A stretch of 33,007 bases of DNA, from positions 1 through 33,007 of the forward strand of contig JADFOI010000027.1 in the NCBI GenBank assembly GCA_022562935.1. Reading direction: 5' to 3'. Both the position numbers and the translations under genes were made by a program. The notes below the pieces were generated by a model. The model was not told the DNA's origin and searched no databases. It saw only the letters and a list, made by a program, of their open reading frames with translations. This document shows positions 15,153 through 24,477 of this stretch, piece by piece; the stretch's first letter is position 1; each line of letters begins with the position of its first letter. This DNA is from Acidobacteriota bacterium (GTDB taxonomy: Bacteria; Acidobacteriota; UBA6911; RPQK01; JADFOI01).

Positions 15153-17573
15153 TCAGTGGACTCCTGGACGATCTCCTTCTTTGATCTGAGGAGGTCGCTG
15201 TGCCTTCATGAATTCTTCTCGATCTTTCTTGCGAATGGGTTGCTCTAATGCGATGTCCAAAACCTCATCCATCGTATCGACGAGTATCATCTTAACATCT
15301 TTAAGGACCGAACTGGGAATATCTTTGAGATCTTTTTCATTATCTCTAGGCAAAATCACATTTTTGATGCCAGCACGGTGAGCGGCCAGCACTTTCTCCT
15401 TGAGGCCGCCAATGGGTAAGACCTTACCCCGCAGCGTGATCTCACCGGTCATGGCGACGTCACGACGCACGGGAATACCGGACAGCGCCGAAATGATCGT
15501 GGTGGCAAGGGTAATTCCCGCAGAAGGACCATCTTTGGGAATGGCACCCTCGGGAATATGGACATGCAGGTCCAGTAACTTGTGAAAATCCGTGCCCAAA
15601 TCGAATTCTTCACTCCGGGAGCGGACAAAGGACAAGGCCGCTTTAGCGGATTCCTGCATGACCTCACCCAGCTTACCGGTGAGCGTCAGCTCACCTTTCC
15701 CTTCCATGGTGGTCGCTTCGGCCAGCATGACTTCCCCGCCGACCTCAGTCCAGGCCAAGCCAGTGGCTAAACCCACTTCACTGACCTCGGCCACCAACGG
15801 CTGGCGGAACTTTTGAATGCCCAGAAGTTCCTGCACCTCTTTTTCGTTGACAATGACCTTCTTGAACTCCTTTTTGCTCCCTTTGGCAACCACCACCTTG
15901 CGGGCCACCTTTCGGCAAACATTGGCGATCTCTCGCTCCAGATTTCGAACCCCCGACTCACGTGTATAGCTGCCGATAATTTCCAGAAGACCTTCCTCGG
16001 TGAACTCGATGTGATTAGGCTTCAAGCCCTGCTTCTCCAACTGCTTGGAAGCCAGGTACTGTTTGGCAATACTCAACTTCTCCAGTTCTGTGTAGCCCGA
16101 GATATGGATAATCTCCATTCGGTCCTGCAGGGGACGTGGAATGGTGTGCAGCACGTTAGCCGTGCACACGAACATGACGTTGGACAGGTCAAATTCGGTA
16201 TCCAGGTAGTGGTCGACAAAGGTCTTGTTGTGTTCGGGATCCAGCACTTCCATCAGGGCCGCAGAGGGGTCGCCACGGAAATCCGTGCCCATCTTGTCTA
16301 CTTCGTCCATCAGAAACACCGGGTTCCTGGTACCTGCTTTTTTCATCATCTGGATGATCTGACCCGGCAGGGCGCCAATATAAGTCCGGCGGTGGCCGCG
16401 AATTTCCGCTTCATCCCGCACTCCACCCAGAGATAGCCTGACAAACTTGCGTCCGGTGGCTCGGGCAATGGAACGTCCCAGGGAACTCTTTCCCACTCCC
16501 GGAGGACCCACGAAACAAAGGACCGATCCCTGCTGTGTCTTGGAAGAGAGTTGGCGAACCGCCAGAAACTCCAAAATGCGCTCTTTCACTTTCTCAAGCC
16601 CATAGTGATCTTCATCGAGGACCTTTTCGGCCTTGATGAGGCTTTTGATCTCACGGCTTTGTTTTTTCCAGGGCATGGAGACAAGCCAATCGATGTAGGT
16701 CCGACTGACCGTGGTCTCGGCACTCATGGGAGGCATCTGCTCCAGACGCTGAATCTCGTTGGTCGCTTTCTCATAGGCGTCTTCGGACATTTTCGCCTCT
16801 TCGACCTTCTGCTTCAGCTGTTCGATCTCATCTTTCTCATTTCTTCCCAGCTCCTTCTGGATCGCCTTCATTTTTTCGCTCAGGTAGTACTCTCGCTGGG
16901 CTTTTTCCATCTGGCGCCGCACGCGTCCCTGCAGCGACTTGTCCATCTTCACCTTTTCGATTTCTACGTCGATAAACTCGCAGATCTTCTCGATCCGCTT
17001 GGCGGGTTCAGCAATTTCAAGCAGGGCCTGCTTATCTTCTACCGAAATGGGTAGATTGGCTGCAACGGTATCAGCCAGGCGGTCAGCGTCGCTGCTGTGT
17101 GCCGCCTGAACAATGGTTTCGTAATTAATATTCGGATTGAGCTTGGCAAACTCTTCAAAGAGCGTGTTCAATCGCTTGGTCAGCAGACTCAGCTTGGCTT
17201 GGGAAACCTTGCTGACGGGATCAAACCTCACCTCTGCCTGAAGAAATCCGTCCGCTTCCTCCACCCGGATCGCCCGTGCTCGGCGTAAGCCTTCAACCAG
17301 AACTTTAATATTGCCGTCGGGAAGCTTGAGGCTCTGAACGATATTGGCCACAGTCCCCACCTGATAGATATCCGTGGGAGCAGGATTGTCCAGAGAAGCA
17401 TCGATCTGGGTTGCCAGATAAATCTTTTTGTCAGCTTCCAGAGCCCTCTCCAGGGCCAGCACCGAGGACTGGCGCCCAATGACAAAGGGCACCATCATGT
17501 GGGGAAAGACCACCACGTCCCGGATCGGCACCATGGGGTAAATCTGGGTTACTCTCTCTTCAATATCGCTCAT
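15153..17573 (-). CDS. lon: ATP-dependent protease La (Lon)
   Basis: Lon degrades misfolded and selected regulatory proteins in the cytosol. The 806-residue sequence has the N-terminal substrate-binding domain starting at [15 protein letters not shown], a coiled-coil linker rich in Glu and Lys, the AAA+ module with Walker [17 protein letters not shown] and Walker [12 protein letters not shown], and the C-terminal peptidase with the catalytic Ser in [12 protein letters not shown] and the catalytic Lys in [14 protein letters not shown]. It is the bacterial LonA type, soluble and full length. It lies downstream of clpX in the same orientation, with a 209-base gap that suggests its own promoter. 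Confidence 0.98.
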   Translation of the reverse strand: MSDIEERVTQIYPMVPIRDVVVFPHMMVPFVIGRQSSVLALERALEADKKIYLATQIDASLDNPAPTDIYQVGTVANIVQSLKLPDGNIKVLVEGLRRARAIRVEEADGFLQAEVRFDPVSKVSQAKLSLLTKRLNTLFEEFAKLNPNINYETIVQAAHSSDADRLADTVAANLPISVEDKQALLEIAEPAKRIEKICEFIDVEIEKVKMDKSLQGRVRRQMEKAQREYYLSEKMKAIQKELGRNEKDEIEQLKQKVEEAKMSEDAYEKATNEIQRLEQMPPMSAETTVSRTYIDWLVSMPWKKQSREIKSLIKAEKVLDEDHYGLEKVKERILEFLAVRQLSSKTQQGSVLCFVGPPGVGKSSLGRSIARATGRKFVRLSLGGVRDEAEIRGHRRTYIGALPGQIIQMMKKAGTRNPVFLMDEVDKMGTDFRGDPSAALMEVLDPEHNKTFVDHYLDTEFDLSNVMFVCTANVLHTIPRPLQDRMEIIHISGYTELEKLSIAKQYLASKQLEKQGLKPNHIEFTEEGLLEIIGSYTRESGVRNLEREIANVCRKVARKVVVAKGSKKEFKKVIVNEKEVQELLGIQKFRQPLVAEVSEVGLATGLAWTEVGGEVMLAEATTMEGKGELTLTGKLGEVMQESAKAALSFVRSRSEEFDLGTDFHKLLDLHVHIPEGAIPKDGPSAGITLATTIISALSGIPVRRDVAMTGEITLRGKVLPIGGLKEKVLAAHRAGIKNVILPRDNEKDLKDIPSSVLKDVKMILVDTMDEVLDIALEQPIRKKDREEFMKAQRPPQIKEGDRPGVH

Positions 17574-17782
17574 ACCTTAAAAGAAATTCCGATTCAGATC
17601 CTCCCTAATAGATCCATTTGAGAAGCAAACGTTTCAAACGAACAGTGACCCTTTATCACCTGGTACTGACCATTTCGAGCTTCCCTGTCGTAGACGCGCG
17701 CCCCCTTGCTTTGCGCAAATCGCCCCTAAAAACTTACACAAGGAATTTAGAGGAACATTGACTAGCAGGATGCGTCCAGCGG
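17574..17782. other. clpX-lon intergenic region, possible lon control region
   Basis: Reading towards lon, the stretch near 17628-17643 holds the direct repeat CGTTTG-AAA-CGTTTG, which contains the palindrome AAACGTTT. It could be a regulator site. A hairpin with arms GCAGGAT and ATCCTGC spans the clpX stop (17766-17792), but no T-run follows. No clear sigma-70 or heat-shock promoter was recognised. Confidence 0.35.
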
Positions 17783-19024
17783 CTATCCTGCCTTTTCAAG
17801 CAGTTTCAGAAAGACCTCTTTGTTCTCGACCATCTCGCGCGTTACCAAGAACTCTTTCACCTTATCGGTCGAAGGCAGCTCGTACATCACATCTAACATA
17901 AGATCTTCTGTGATCAAGCGCAAGCCGCGTGCACCGATTTTTCGCTCCAGTGCCATTTCGGCGATGGTCTCCAGCGCATCGCTGGTGAACTTAAGTGACA
18001 CACCCTCGAATTCGAACATCTTAAAATACTGCTTCACCAAGGCATCGGTCGGCTCAGTGAGAATTTTTACTAGCGCTTCTTTGTCCAACTCGTGCAGGGT
18101 GCAAATAATGGGAAGCCTTCCTACAAATTCAGGAATCAATCCGTATTTAATGAGGTCTTCGGGTAAGATTTTCTCCAGGATCTGCGAGTCCTCTTCATTG
18201 CCCCAGTGAGGAGAGCTCAGCGAAGCATTAAACCCGACGCAACTGCGCCCGATGCGCCTCTTAATCACCTTGTCCAGTCCTACAAAGGCCCCACCGCAAA
18301 TAAACAAAATGTTGGTGGTATCGATCTGGACGAACTCCTGATGCGGATGCTTGCGACCTCCCTGGGGAGGAACATTGGCCATCGTGCCTTCCAGGATTTT
18401 CAAAAGTGCCTGCTGCACCCCTTCACCGGAGACATCACGGGTGATGGAGGGATTTTCATCTTTTCTCGAAATTTTGTCGATTTCATCGATGTAGATGATC
18501 CCCTGCATGCAACGGTCGCGGTCGCCTCCAGCCGCCTGCAGCAACTTGAGAATAATGTTTTCCACGTCCTCGCCGACATAACCCGCTTCGGTCAGGGTGG
18601 TTGCGTCGACGATAGCAAAGGGCACGGAAAGCATGCGGGCCAGAGTCTGGGCTAGCAGGGTCTTGCCCGTCCCGGTTGGACCGATCAACATGACGTTGCT
18701 TTTGGCCAGCTCCACATCCCGGTGGCGACGTCGACCAATTTTGATTCGCTTGTAATGATTGTAGACGGCGACAGCCAGCTTCTTCTTGCTGAGTTCCTGG
18801 CCGATCACATATTCATCGAGAAAATCCTTGATCTCCAGAGGCTTAGGAAGCGCCTCCTTGCCGGAGGACGATTCCACCGTCATATCGTCGGAGATGATCT
18901 CATTGCAAACGTCAACGCACTCGTCACAGATAAAGACGGTGGGACCTGCGATCAGTTTTTTGACGTCATTCTGACTCTTGTTGCAGAATGAACAATGTAG
19001 AACATCGTCTCCGTCTTTTTTCAT
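17783..19024 (-). CDS. clpX: ClpX, ATPase subunit of the ClpXP protease
   Basis: ClpX unfolds tagged substrates and feeds them into ClpP. The 413-residue product has an N-terminal zinc domain with the Cys4 set [10 protein letters not shown] and [10 protein letters not shown], the AAA+ module with Walker [16 protein letters not shown] and Walker [11 protein letters not shown], pore loop GYVGEDVE, the ClpP-contacting IGF-like loop region near [12 protein letters not shown], and sensor 2 GARGLR. The IGF tripeptide is not exact; the local sequence reads SCVGFNA. It starts 12 bases after clpP, without a clear Shine-Dalgarno, so translational coupling is likely. Confidence 0.97.
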   Translation of the reverse strand: MKKDGDDVLHCSFCNKSQNDVKKLIAGPTVFICDECVDVCNEIISDDMTVESSSGKEALPKPLEIKDFLDEYVIGQELSKKKLAVAVYNHYKRIKIGRRRHRDVELAKSNVMLIGPTGTGKTLLAQTLARMLSVPFAIVDATTLTEAGYVGEDVENIILKLLQAAGGDRDRCMQGIIYIDEIDKISRKDENPSITRDVSGEGVQQALLKILEGTMANVPPQGGRKHPHQEFVQIDTTNILFICGGAFVGLDKVIKRRIGRSCVGFNASLSSPHWGNEEDSQILEKILPEDLIKYGLIPEFVGRLPIICTLHELDKEALVKILTEPTDALVKQYFKMFEFEGVSLKFTSDALETIAEMALERKIGARGLRLITEDLMLDVMYELPSTDKVKEFLVTREMVENKEVFLKLLEKAG

Positions 19025-19036
19025 GGCTGTTGCGTA

Positions 19037-19660
19037 TCAGCTCTTAGCTGCCTGTTCGCCACTTTCTTCCGATGTTGAATATTTTTCTATGATCTCGTCA
19101 ATTATACCATATTCCTTAGCCTGCTCCGCACCCATTATAAAGTCACGTTCAACGTCTTTCGCGATCCGTTCTACCTTCTGACCCGTATGCTTGGCCAGGA
19201 TCTCATTGGTCATTTCTCGCATTCGAAGAAGTTCTCTTGCCTGAATGTCAATATCGGTTGCCTGTCCCGAGAGTCCTGACACCGAAGGCTGGTGGATCAA
19301 GATCCTGCTGTTGGGCAAGGTGTATCGCTTTCCGGGAGTTCCGGCTGCAAGGAGCAAGGCTCCCATCGATGCCGCCTGGCCTATGCAAATGGTGGTCAGA
19401 TCATTTTTTATAAATTGCATGGTGTCGTAAATCGCCAGTCCAGCGGTAATCGATCCTCCAGGGGAATTGATGTAAACAGAGATATCTCGATTGGGGTCTT
19501 CCGCCATCAAGAACAACAGCTGGGCGATCACCAGATTGGCCACGTTGTCGTCCACGGGTGTCCCTACGAAAATAATATAGTCCTTGAGCAACCGCGAGTA
19601 AATGTCGTAGGCACGTTCACCTCGGCTCGTTTGCTCAACCACCATCGGAATCAGAACCAT
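19037..19660 (-). CDS. clpP: ClpP, proteolytic subunit
   Basis: ClpP forms the double heptamer serine peptidase that works with ClpX. The 207-residue sequence begins [25 protein letters not shown], typical of the mature family with a short propeptide. The catalytic Ser lies in [11 protein letters not shown], the His in ILIHQPS, and the Asp in [25 protein letters not shown] lies upstream of the ATG. Order tig-clpP-clpX is widely conserved and links co-translational folding with degradation. A promoter inside the tig-clpP gap allows separate expression of clpPX. Confidence 0.98.
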   Translation of the reverse strand: MVLIPMVVEQTSRGERAYDIYSRLLKDYIIFVGTPVDDNVANLVIAQLLFLMAEDPNRDISVYINSPGGSITAGLAIYDTMQFIKNDLTTICIGQAASMGALLLAAGTPGKRYTLPNSRILIHQPSVSGLSGQATDIDIQARELLRMREMTNEILAKHTGQKVERIAKDVERDFIMGAEQAKEYGIIDEIIEKYSTSEESGEQAAKS

Positions 19661-19678
19661 TGCTTACTTCCCTTCTCT

Positions 19679-19707
19679 ATTATAAGCCTGAACACCTGAC
19701 GGGTCAG
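19679..19707 (-). promoter_or_regulatory. Putative clpP promoter
   Basis: CTGACC (19707-19702), 17 bases, then a perfect TATAAT (19684-19679) on the minus strand lie in the tig-clpP gap. The -35 box matches four of six consensus positions. The predicted start falls about 12 bases before the clpP ATG, just around its Shine-Dalgarno sequence. Confidence 0.5.
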
Positions 19708-19710
19708 TTG

Positions 19711-21009
19711 TCAGTTGTTCACCTTGGCACTTTCCAGCAGCATCTTAAACACCTTTCCTCGAAACAATCGGCTTTTGACACCCTCCATCCGATTCTCCTG
19801 CTCAAAATATTGCCGCACTTTCTCCTTGGGCTGGTTCGTGGAATCAGCCATTTGTTCCAATTCCTGATCCAACTCTTCCGTGGATATCTGAATATCCTCA
19901 CGGCGTCCAATTTCACTCAGGATCATGCTTCCTCGCACCTGCTGCTCTGCTTGAGGCTGGAAATCCGCTCGAATTTTTGCCCAGTCCACGTTCGCCTTAC
20001 TGGGATCAACCCCCTGGGAGACCATGCCGTATGCCAAATCGGTTAACATCGCGTCACTTCGATCCTTCACGAGAATTTCTGGAAGCTCAAAACTCGTCTT
20101 CTCGACCAACTTTTCCAGGAGTTTATTCTCGAAATCTTTCTCGCGATTTTTCTCCCGCTCTACAGTCAAACGCTTTTCGATTTCTTCTCGCAGCTCCTTC
20201 ATCGTCTTGTAGTCCCCCACATCCTTGGCGAACTCGTCATTCAATTCGGGAAGTTCCTGCTCCTTCAACTCCTCTATCTGGACCGTGAACATCAGCTTGT
20301 GTCCGGCCAACTTCTTCTCCGGATAATCGGAATCGTACTCGACTTCAAATTTCTTTTCCTCACCGACTTTGCTCCCCAATAAGGCCTGGGTAAAGGCCTC
20401 ATGAGTCTGCTCGTCTCCCACGTTGACCACCACGCTTTTTTCGTTAAAGGGTTCGTGTAGCGGAGCACCTTCTTCCCCATCCAGGTATTCCCCCTGGAGT
20501 TCAATAACCACATAGTCGCCTTTCTTAATGGACCGATTCTCCACCGAGACCAGTCGGGAGTGCTTCTGGCGCAGCCTCTCCAATTCCTCCTCGACGTCTT
20601 CCGAAGTCACAGGCTTCAATTCGACCGTAACCTTCAAGCCTTTGTATTCGGGAAGTTCGATGTCCGGATGAATCTCAAAGTTAGCTTCGTAGACCAGTGG
20701 ATCACCCTCCTCAAAGGTCAAATGATCCAGACTGGGTTCACCGATCGGTTGAACCCCTTTTTCACGGATCGCCTGGTCGTAAGAATTGGGGATCAGCTTC
20801 TGAAGAACATCACTGCGGATACTCTTTTTGAAGTGTCGCTTGATGAGTTCCACGGGTGCCTTGCCGGGACGAAATCCGGGAAGACGCGCCTGCTGCTTGT
20901 ATGCATTAGCCACCTGATCGAATTCCTTCAGCGCAATACCTGCAGGAACTTCCACCTTGAGGCGCTTCTTCACGCTGCTGACATCTTCAAGCTCAACACG
21001 GATCTCCAT
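19711..21009 (-). CDS. tig: Trigger factor (ribosome-associated chaperone)
   Basis: Trigger factor binds the ribosome exit tunnel and protects nascent chains; it has prolyl isomerase activity. The 432-residue product has the ribosome-binding N domain with the signature PGFRPGKAPVELI (the usual GFRxGKxP), the FKBP-like domain near residues 155-245 beginning KKGDYVVIELQGEYLDG, and a long helical C domain. The start ATG lies nine bases behind a TACAAT box with no Shine-Dalgarno, similar to guaB. It is first of the tig-clpP-clpX unit. Confidence 0.96.
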   Translation of the reverse strand: MEIRVELEDVSSVKKRLKVEVPAGIALKEFDQVANAYKQQARLPGFRPGKAPVELIKRHFKKSIRSDVLQKLIPNSYDQAIREKGVQPIGEPSLDHLTFEEGDPLVYEANFEIHPDIELPEYKGLKVTVELKPVTSEDVEEELERLRQKHSRLVSVENRSIKKGDYVVIELQGEYLDGEEGAPLHEPFNEKSVVVNVGDEQTHEAFTQALLGSKVGEEKKFEVEYDSDYPEKKLAGHKLMFTVQIEELKEQELPELNDEFAKDVGDYKTMKELREEIEKRLTVEREKNREKDFENKLLEKLVEKTSFELPEILVKDRSDAMLTDLAYGMVSQGVDPSKANVDWAKIRADFQPQAEQQVRGSMILSEIGRREDIQISTEELDQELEQMADSTNQPKEKVRQYFEQENRMEGVKSRLFRGKVFKMLLESAKVNN

Positions 21010-21039
21010 GGGGGCTTTATTGTATCACCAGCCTTAAAT

Positions 21040-21243
21040 GCGCGCTTCGCGCGCGTTCGTGCTTTCGTGATGTCGTGTGGTCAGGTGGTCAGCCGGTCTG
21101 CGGTCTGCCGTTCTGCCGGCTGTGGTCTGTGGTCAGAGCGCGCTGTCGCGCCCGTTCCAGGTAAGGTTTGGAATTTGGGATTTGTTTGGGATTTGGAGTT
21201 TTGAATTTTGAATTTCCGCTGACAGCTCTGAGCCTGTCAGCGG
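21040..21243. repeat. Stacked intergenic repeats: GC module copy 4 and family A copy 3
   Basis: The 234-base gap between tig and the cyclase gene is almost entirely repeat. GCGCGCTTCGCGCGCG lies at 21040-21055, degenerate GGTCTGCGGTCTG units at 21088-21135, a decayed GC module at 21138-21152, a TTCCAGG unit, and the family A arm from 21164. The A palindrome (21216-21243) has 10-base arms CCGCTGACAG and CTGTCAGCGG and touches the stop codon of the cyclase gene. Confidence 0.75.
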
Positions 21244-23226
21244 TCACATCTGCAGCAGTTTTCCCAGGATTTCCATGACCTCGGGATCGAATTTGCCCTT
21301 CTTGGCATCTCGTTTCATCTCTGCGAAGGCTGCCACATGGTCCCATCGATCCCGGTAAGGCCGCCAGGAAGTGAGAGCATTGTACGTATCTGCCACGGCC
21401 ACGATGCGAGCACCCATCGGTATTTGATCTCCGGTGAGACCCAACGGATAACCCGATCCGCTGAAACCCTCATGGCTGGCCTCGATGATTTCGAAGATGG
21501 CGTTATTTTGATAACCCATCTTCCGTAACACGCGAACCGATTCTCGGCTGTGTTTGGTGACTTCTTCAAACTCCTCCTTGCTCAAGCCCCCGGCCCGATT
21601 GAGAAGATGATGGGGAACAATCACCTTGCCCACGTCTGCCAGATAACCCGCCTGCAATATCTCCAATTTCTCCTGAGCGTCCAAGCCCAAAACGTCGGCT
21701 ATCGCGTAGGACAAAAAGCCCACCACACGGGAGTGGCCCACCGACCCATCCAGCGCTTCTGTAGGGAGAACGACGTCTTCCGGGAACTCCACAAGCTTAT
21801 CCACTTCCTCCTCATATTGATCACACAGCTCCTGGGGAATCTTTTCCCGATCATCCAGGGCTTTCTTGAGCCCCAGGACCTCGTACAGATTCAATCTGTT
21901 TTTCTTGCCCCGGATCGCCACCGCGTCCATCTGGTTCATTTTTATAGTGGTCTCGGCGTAGGCCAGCTTGACCTTATCGTCATTGGGATCCGCTTGCAGC
22001 GCCTGGCCCAGATGCTCCTGAGCCTGCAGGATGTAATTGCCCTTGAGGAACAGGAAGCCAATTTTTTTCATCAACTCGACATCTTCCGGATTTCCATCCA
22101 GCCGCTCGGAACAATCCGCGATCTTTTTCACGAATTGCGGATCCTCGGACTCGGCAAATGAAAAAACAGTCTTTTTCTGTGCCTCCACAAAACGGCTGAC
22201 TTCCTCGTAGGTAGCGGCATCTAGAGTGATCATTCCAGGGGAGCACAGTTCCTGAATCCGCGAAGCCAGATTGACGACGTCGCCAATGGCTGTATAGGTC
22301 TGCCGCCGATTGCCAATCAGCCCGATGATCGGTTCCCCCGTAGAAATCCCGATACGCATCTGCCAGGGGAAATCCCCTTTGACGATCCGCTCCTGCATTT
22401 TCAATCCGGCAATGGTTGCCATCAAGGCGTGTCGCTGATAGTCGACAGGAGCCCCGAACTCAACCATGATGCCATCCCCCATGTATTTGTCGATATGGGC
22501 CCGGTAGTCCAAAAGAACCTCTTCCATCTCCTCCAGCAACCGGTTGAGATCGGTGATCACCAGCTCGGGTCTTCTTTCTTCGGAAAACTGGGTGAAATCC
22601 TTGAGATCAGAAAAAAGAATGCTGATTCTTCTCTTTTCCGTGCGAAGCCGCTTTTCAATGATCAGCCTGACGACCGAGGCATCCATGGTCGAGTAAAGCG
22701 CGTCCTCCACCTTCTTCTTCAGGTCCTCGACAGCATGCTTGGACTTCTCAAGACTTTCCGTCCTTAGCAGGACCTTCTGTTCCAGATTCTCGGCGTGATC
22801 TCTGAGTTCCTTATCCGCTGCCTCAATCCTGGCCTGGCTATCCTCCAAATTGCGGTTCAGTTCTCGCACCTGTTCCACCTCGTCCTTTAAACGGGCGGTC
22901 AGCTGCCCCACCACAGCTCCCGTCAGGATCAAAAAGCTGGACCAGGCCAGAATGTTCATCCACAGGTCAAGCTGTGAAAAAGCGGGCATGAAGGACTGGG
23001 GAAACAGATAGGCGTAAAGGGTGACGATGAGAGTACAGAGGACACCTCCCTGCAGGGCCTTGTGCACCCCCAGATAGTAGGCCCCAAGCAGGATAGGAAT
23101 GAAATAGAAATTCAGGAAAGCCAGCTTATAGGGGATCAAATAATTGATGCTGGCCACACTGACCAGGATCAGCAGCACAAAAACCTGTTCGAAATTTTTG
23201 ATCAGGTAATTTTTGAGAGCTTCCAT
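21244..23226 (-). CDS. Membrane class III nucleotide cyclase fused to a degenerate HD-GYP domain
   Basis: The 660-residue protein starts with about four membrane helices (roughly 14-32, 36-53, 58-78, 88-108) and a coiled coil (about 110-178). A class III cyclase domain follows (about 198-345) with both metal aspartates, Asp207 in ILFSDLKDFT and Asp251 in KYMGDGIM, adenine-type residues Lys247 and Thr312, and the transition-state pair Asn319 and Arg323 in VVNLASR; it looks active and ATP-specific. A TPR-like linker (about 370-430) leads to an HD-GYP-type domain (about 490-625). There the HD pair reads Ala530-Asp531, HHE reads Ser584-His-Glu, and the Asp before GSGYP is Ser589, while GYP is intact. 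This suggests cAMP synthesis controlled by a non-hydrolytic HD-GYP sensor. It stands alone, divergent from tRNA-Lys. Confidence 0.85.
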   Translation of the reverse strand: MEALKNYLIKNFEQVFVLLILVSVASINYLIPYKLAFLNFYFIPILLGAYYLGVHKALQGGVLCTLIVTLYAYLFPQSFMPAFSQLDLWMNILAWSSFLILTGAVVGQLTARLKDEVEQVRELNRNLEDSQARIEAADKELRDHAENLEQKVLLRTESLEKSKHAVEDLKKKVEDALYSTMDASVVRLIIEKRLRTEKRRISILFSDLKDFTQFSEERRPELVITDLNRLLEEMEEVLLDYRAHIDKYMGDGIMVEFGAPVDYQRHALMATIAGLKMQERIVKGDFPWQMRIGISTGEPIIGLIGNRRQTYTAIGDVVNLASRIQELCSPGMITLDAATYEEVSRFVEAQKKTVFSFAESEDPQFVKKIADCSERLDGNPEDVELMKKIGFLFLKGNYILQAQEHLGQALQADPNDDKVKLAYAETTIKMNQMDAVAIRGKKNRLNLYEVLGLKKALDDREKIPQELCDQYEEEVDKLVEFPEDVVLPTEALDGSVGHSRVVGFLSYAIADVLGLDAQEKLEILQAGYLADVGKVIVPHHLLNRAGGLSKEEFEEVTKHSRESVRVLRKMGYQNNAIFEIIEASHEGFSGSGYPLGLTGDQIPMGARIVAVADTYNALTSWRPYRDRWDHVAAFAEMKRDAKKGKFDPEVMEILGKLLQM

Positions 23227-23301
23227 TTATCCATCCTCTTCCAACATTCGCATCCGAGAACTCCAGTTCAGGACAGTCGATGGGGCCTTGACGGGCTGTG
23301 A

Positions 23302-23331
23302 TTGACAGTGAATAGAAAGAATCAATAGAAT
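23302..23331 (+). promoter_or_regulatory. tRNA-Lys promoter
   Basis: A perfect TTGACA (23302-23307), an 18-base spacer and TAGAAT (23326-23331) stand 26 bases before the tRNA. This is the best sigma-70 promoter match in the window. Confidence 0.75.
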
Positions 23332-23357
23332 CGAGTCCTTTCTTCGACAACCGATGG

Positions 23358-23430
<73 letters not shown>

Positions 23431-23690
23431 TCTCTTCTTTTTCATCCCCTTTAAAAAGCCTTACAGCACCCGGATTATACACAGCTCCTGTCAGTCCACT
23501 TGTGATCCTGAACACACCCCGCTTTCCGTCCAAAAACCCGCAATCCCCATCAGCCCGAAGGGTGTCGGAGGAACGGCATCGATTTCTTTGTCGCTCCTCC
23601 TCCACGATGTCACTCACATCGCGTCGTCGCTTCGCGAACTCGACGCCGTCGCGCTCGCTACAAACGTCATGATATTCATGGGACGAGACA
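23431..23690. other. Gap after tRNA-Lys without a recognisable gene
   Basis: A pyrimidine-rich stretch follows the tRNA (TCTCTTCTTTTTC), possibly its terminator. Further on is a small hairpin CGATGT-CACTC-ACATCG (23605-23621) and a GC-rich run with CGTCGTCGCTTCGCGAA, which resembles sequence at 32290-32305 after dctQM. Short frames here overlap the tRNA or lack any coding signs. No integrase or attachment-site repeat was found next to the tRNA. Confidence 0.5.
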
Positions 23691-24452
23691 CTACGATGTT
23701 ACTGCGGCAGCCAGCCTCTTATTGGCCAGGATCCTCCCCGGATTCTCCACCAGCCAACCCGCTATATCGTCCTTGGTGAATTCTTCTTCCAGCCTCCCTA
23801 AAACCCCACCCAAGTTGGGCGGCCTCCAGCGGAGCCGATGGCCATCCGAAGCAATTACATCGACCCATCCCGCTTGGAGCAAGCGCCATGAACACTTTTT
23901 AGCGCGGGATCCGGATCCCCCTCTGACGCTGTCTGCGTTTACCTGAATCACGCACCCCATCTGCTCGAACTGTTCGACCCGTAAGGGGTCCTTCTGAATC
24001 GCTCCATATCTTTCCGGGTGAGCGATGACAGGCGTGTAGCCCGTTGCCACAACTTTTTCGATGACGCTCAGGAAGTGGCGAAAAGGCAGGACCGGAGGAA
24101 ACTCGACGAGCAGATAACGGCTGCCGTTAAGGGTCAGTACACACCCTTGCTCCAGCGCCGCCAGAAACTCCTGGGAGGCAAAGTTCTCGGCCCCCGAGTA
24201 GATGTGCATATCCTGCAGGAAAGGAAAGGCGTCCTGACAGGACTCTAAATCCGACTTCAGTTGTTCAAAGCGGTCGAGGACCTGAACAAAATCGTTATTG
24301 TGGAAGAGGTCGAGAAACATATGAGGTGTGGCCACGATTTTCCTCGTCCCCGCATCATAAGCAATCCGTAGCATGGCAATTGTCTCATCCACACTAACGG
24401 CCCCATCATCCACTTCCGGCAACACATGCGAATGTATGTCCACAATTTCCAT
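23691..24452 (-). CDS. PHP-domain phosphatase of the CpsB/YwqE family
   Basis: The 253-residue protein matches the manganese-dependent tyrosine-protein phosphatases that act on bacterial tyrosine kinases of capsule and exopolysaccharide synthesis. Metal-binding motifs appear in order: VDIHSHVLPEVDDGA (residues 4-18), VATPHM, YSGAENFAS, VIAHPERYG and ASDGH. The last is usually SDAH, a mild change. No partner kinase or chain-length regulator is in the window. The next gene upstream is a nucleotide-sugar epimerase 25 bases away, consistent with polysaccharide synthesis. A general PHP phosphoesterase with another substrate remains possible. Confidence 0.85.
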   Translation of the reverse strand: MEIVDIHSHVLPEVDDGAVSVDETIAMLRIAYDAGTRKIVATPHMFLDLFHNNDFVQVLDRFEQLKSDLESCQDAFPFLQDMHIYSGAENFASQEFLAALEQGCVLTLNGSRYLLVEFPPVLPFRHFLSVIEKVVATGYTPVIAHPERYGAIQKDPLRVEQFEQMGCVIQVNADSVRGGSGSRAKKCSWRLLQAGWVDVIASDGHRLRWRPPNLGGVLGRLEEEFTKDDIAGWLVENPGRILANKRLAAAVTS

Positions 24453-24477
24453 GTTTGCTCAGTATTCAGTGTAACAA

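Noticed and set aside
17766-17792. Hairpin across the clpX stop as an intrinsic terminator
   Set aside because: The 7-pair stem has a 13-base loop and no T-run follows, so termination is not supported.
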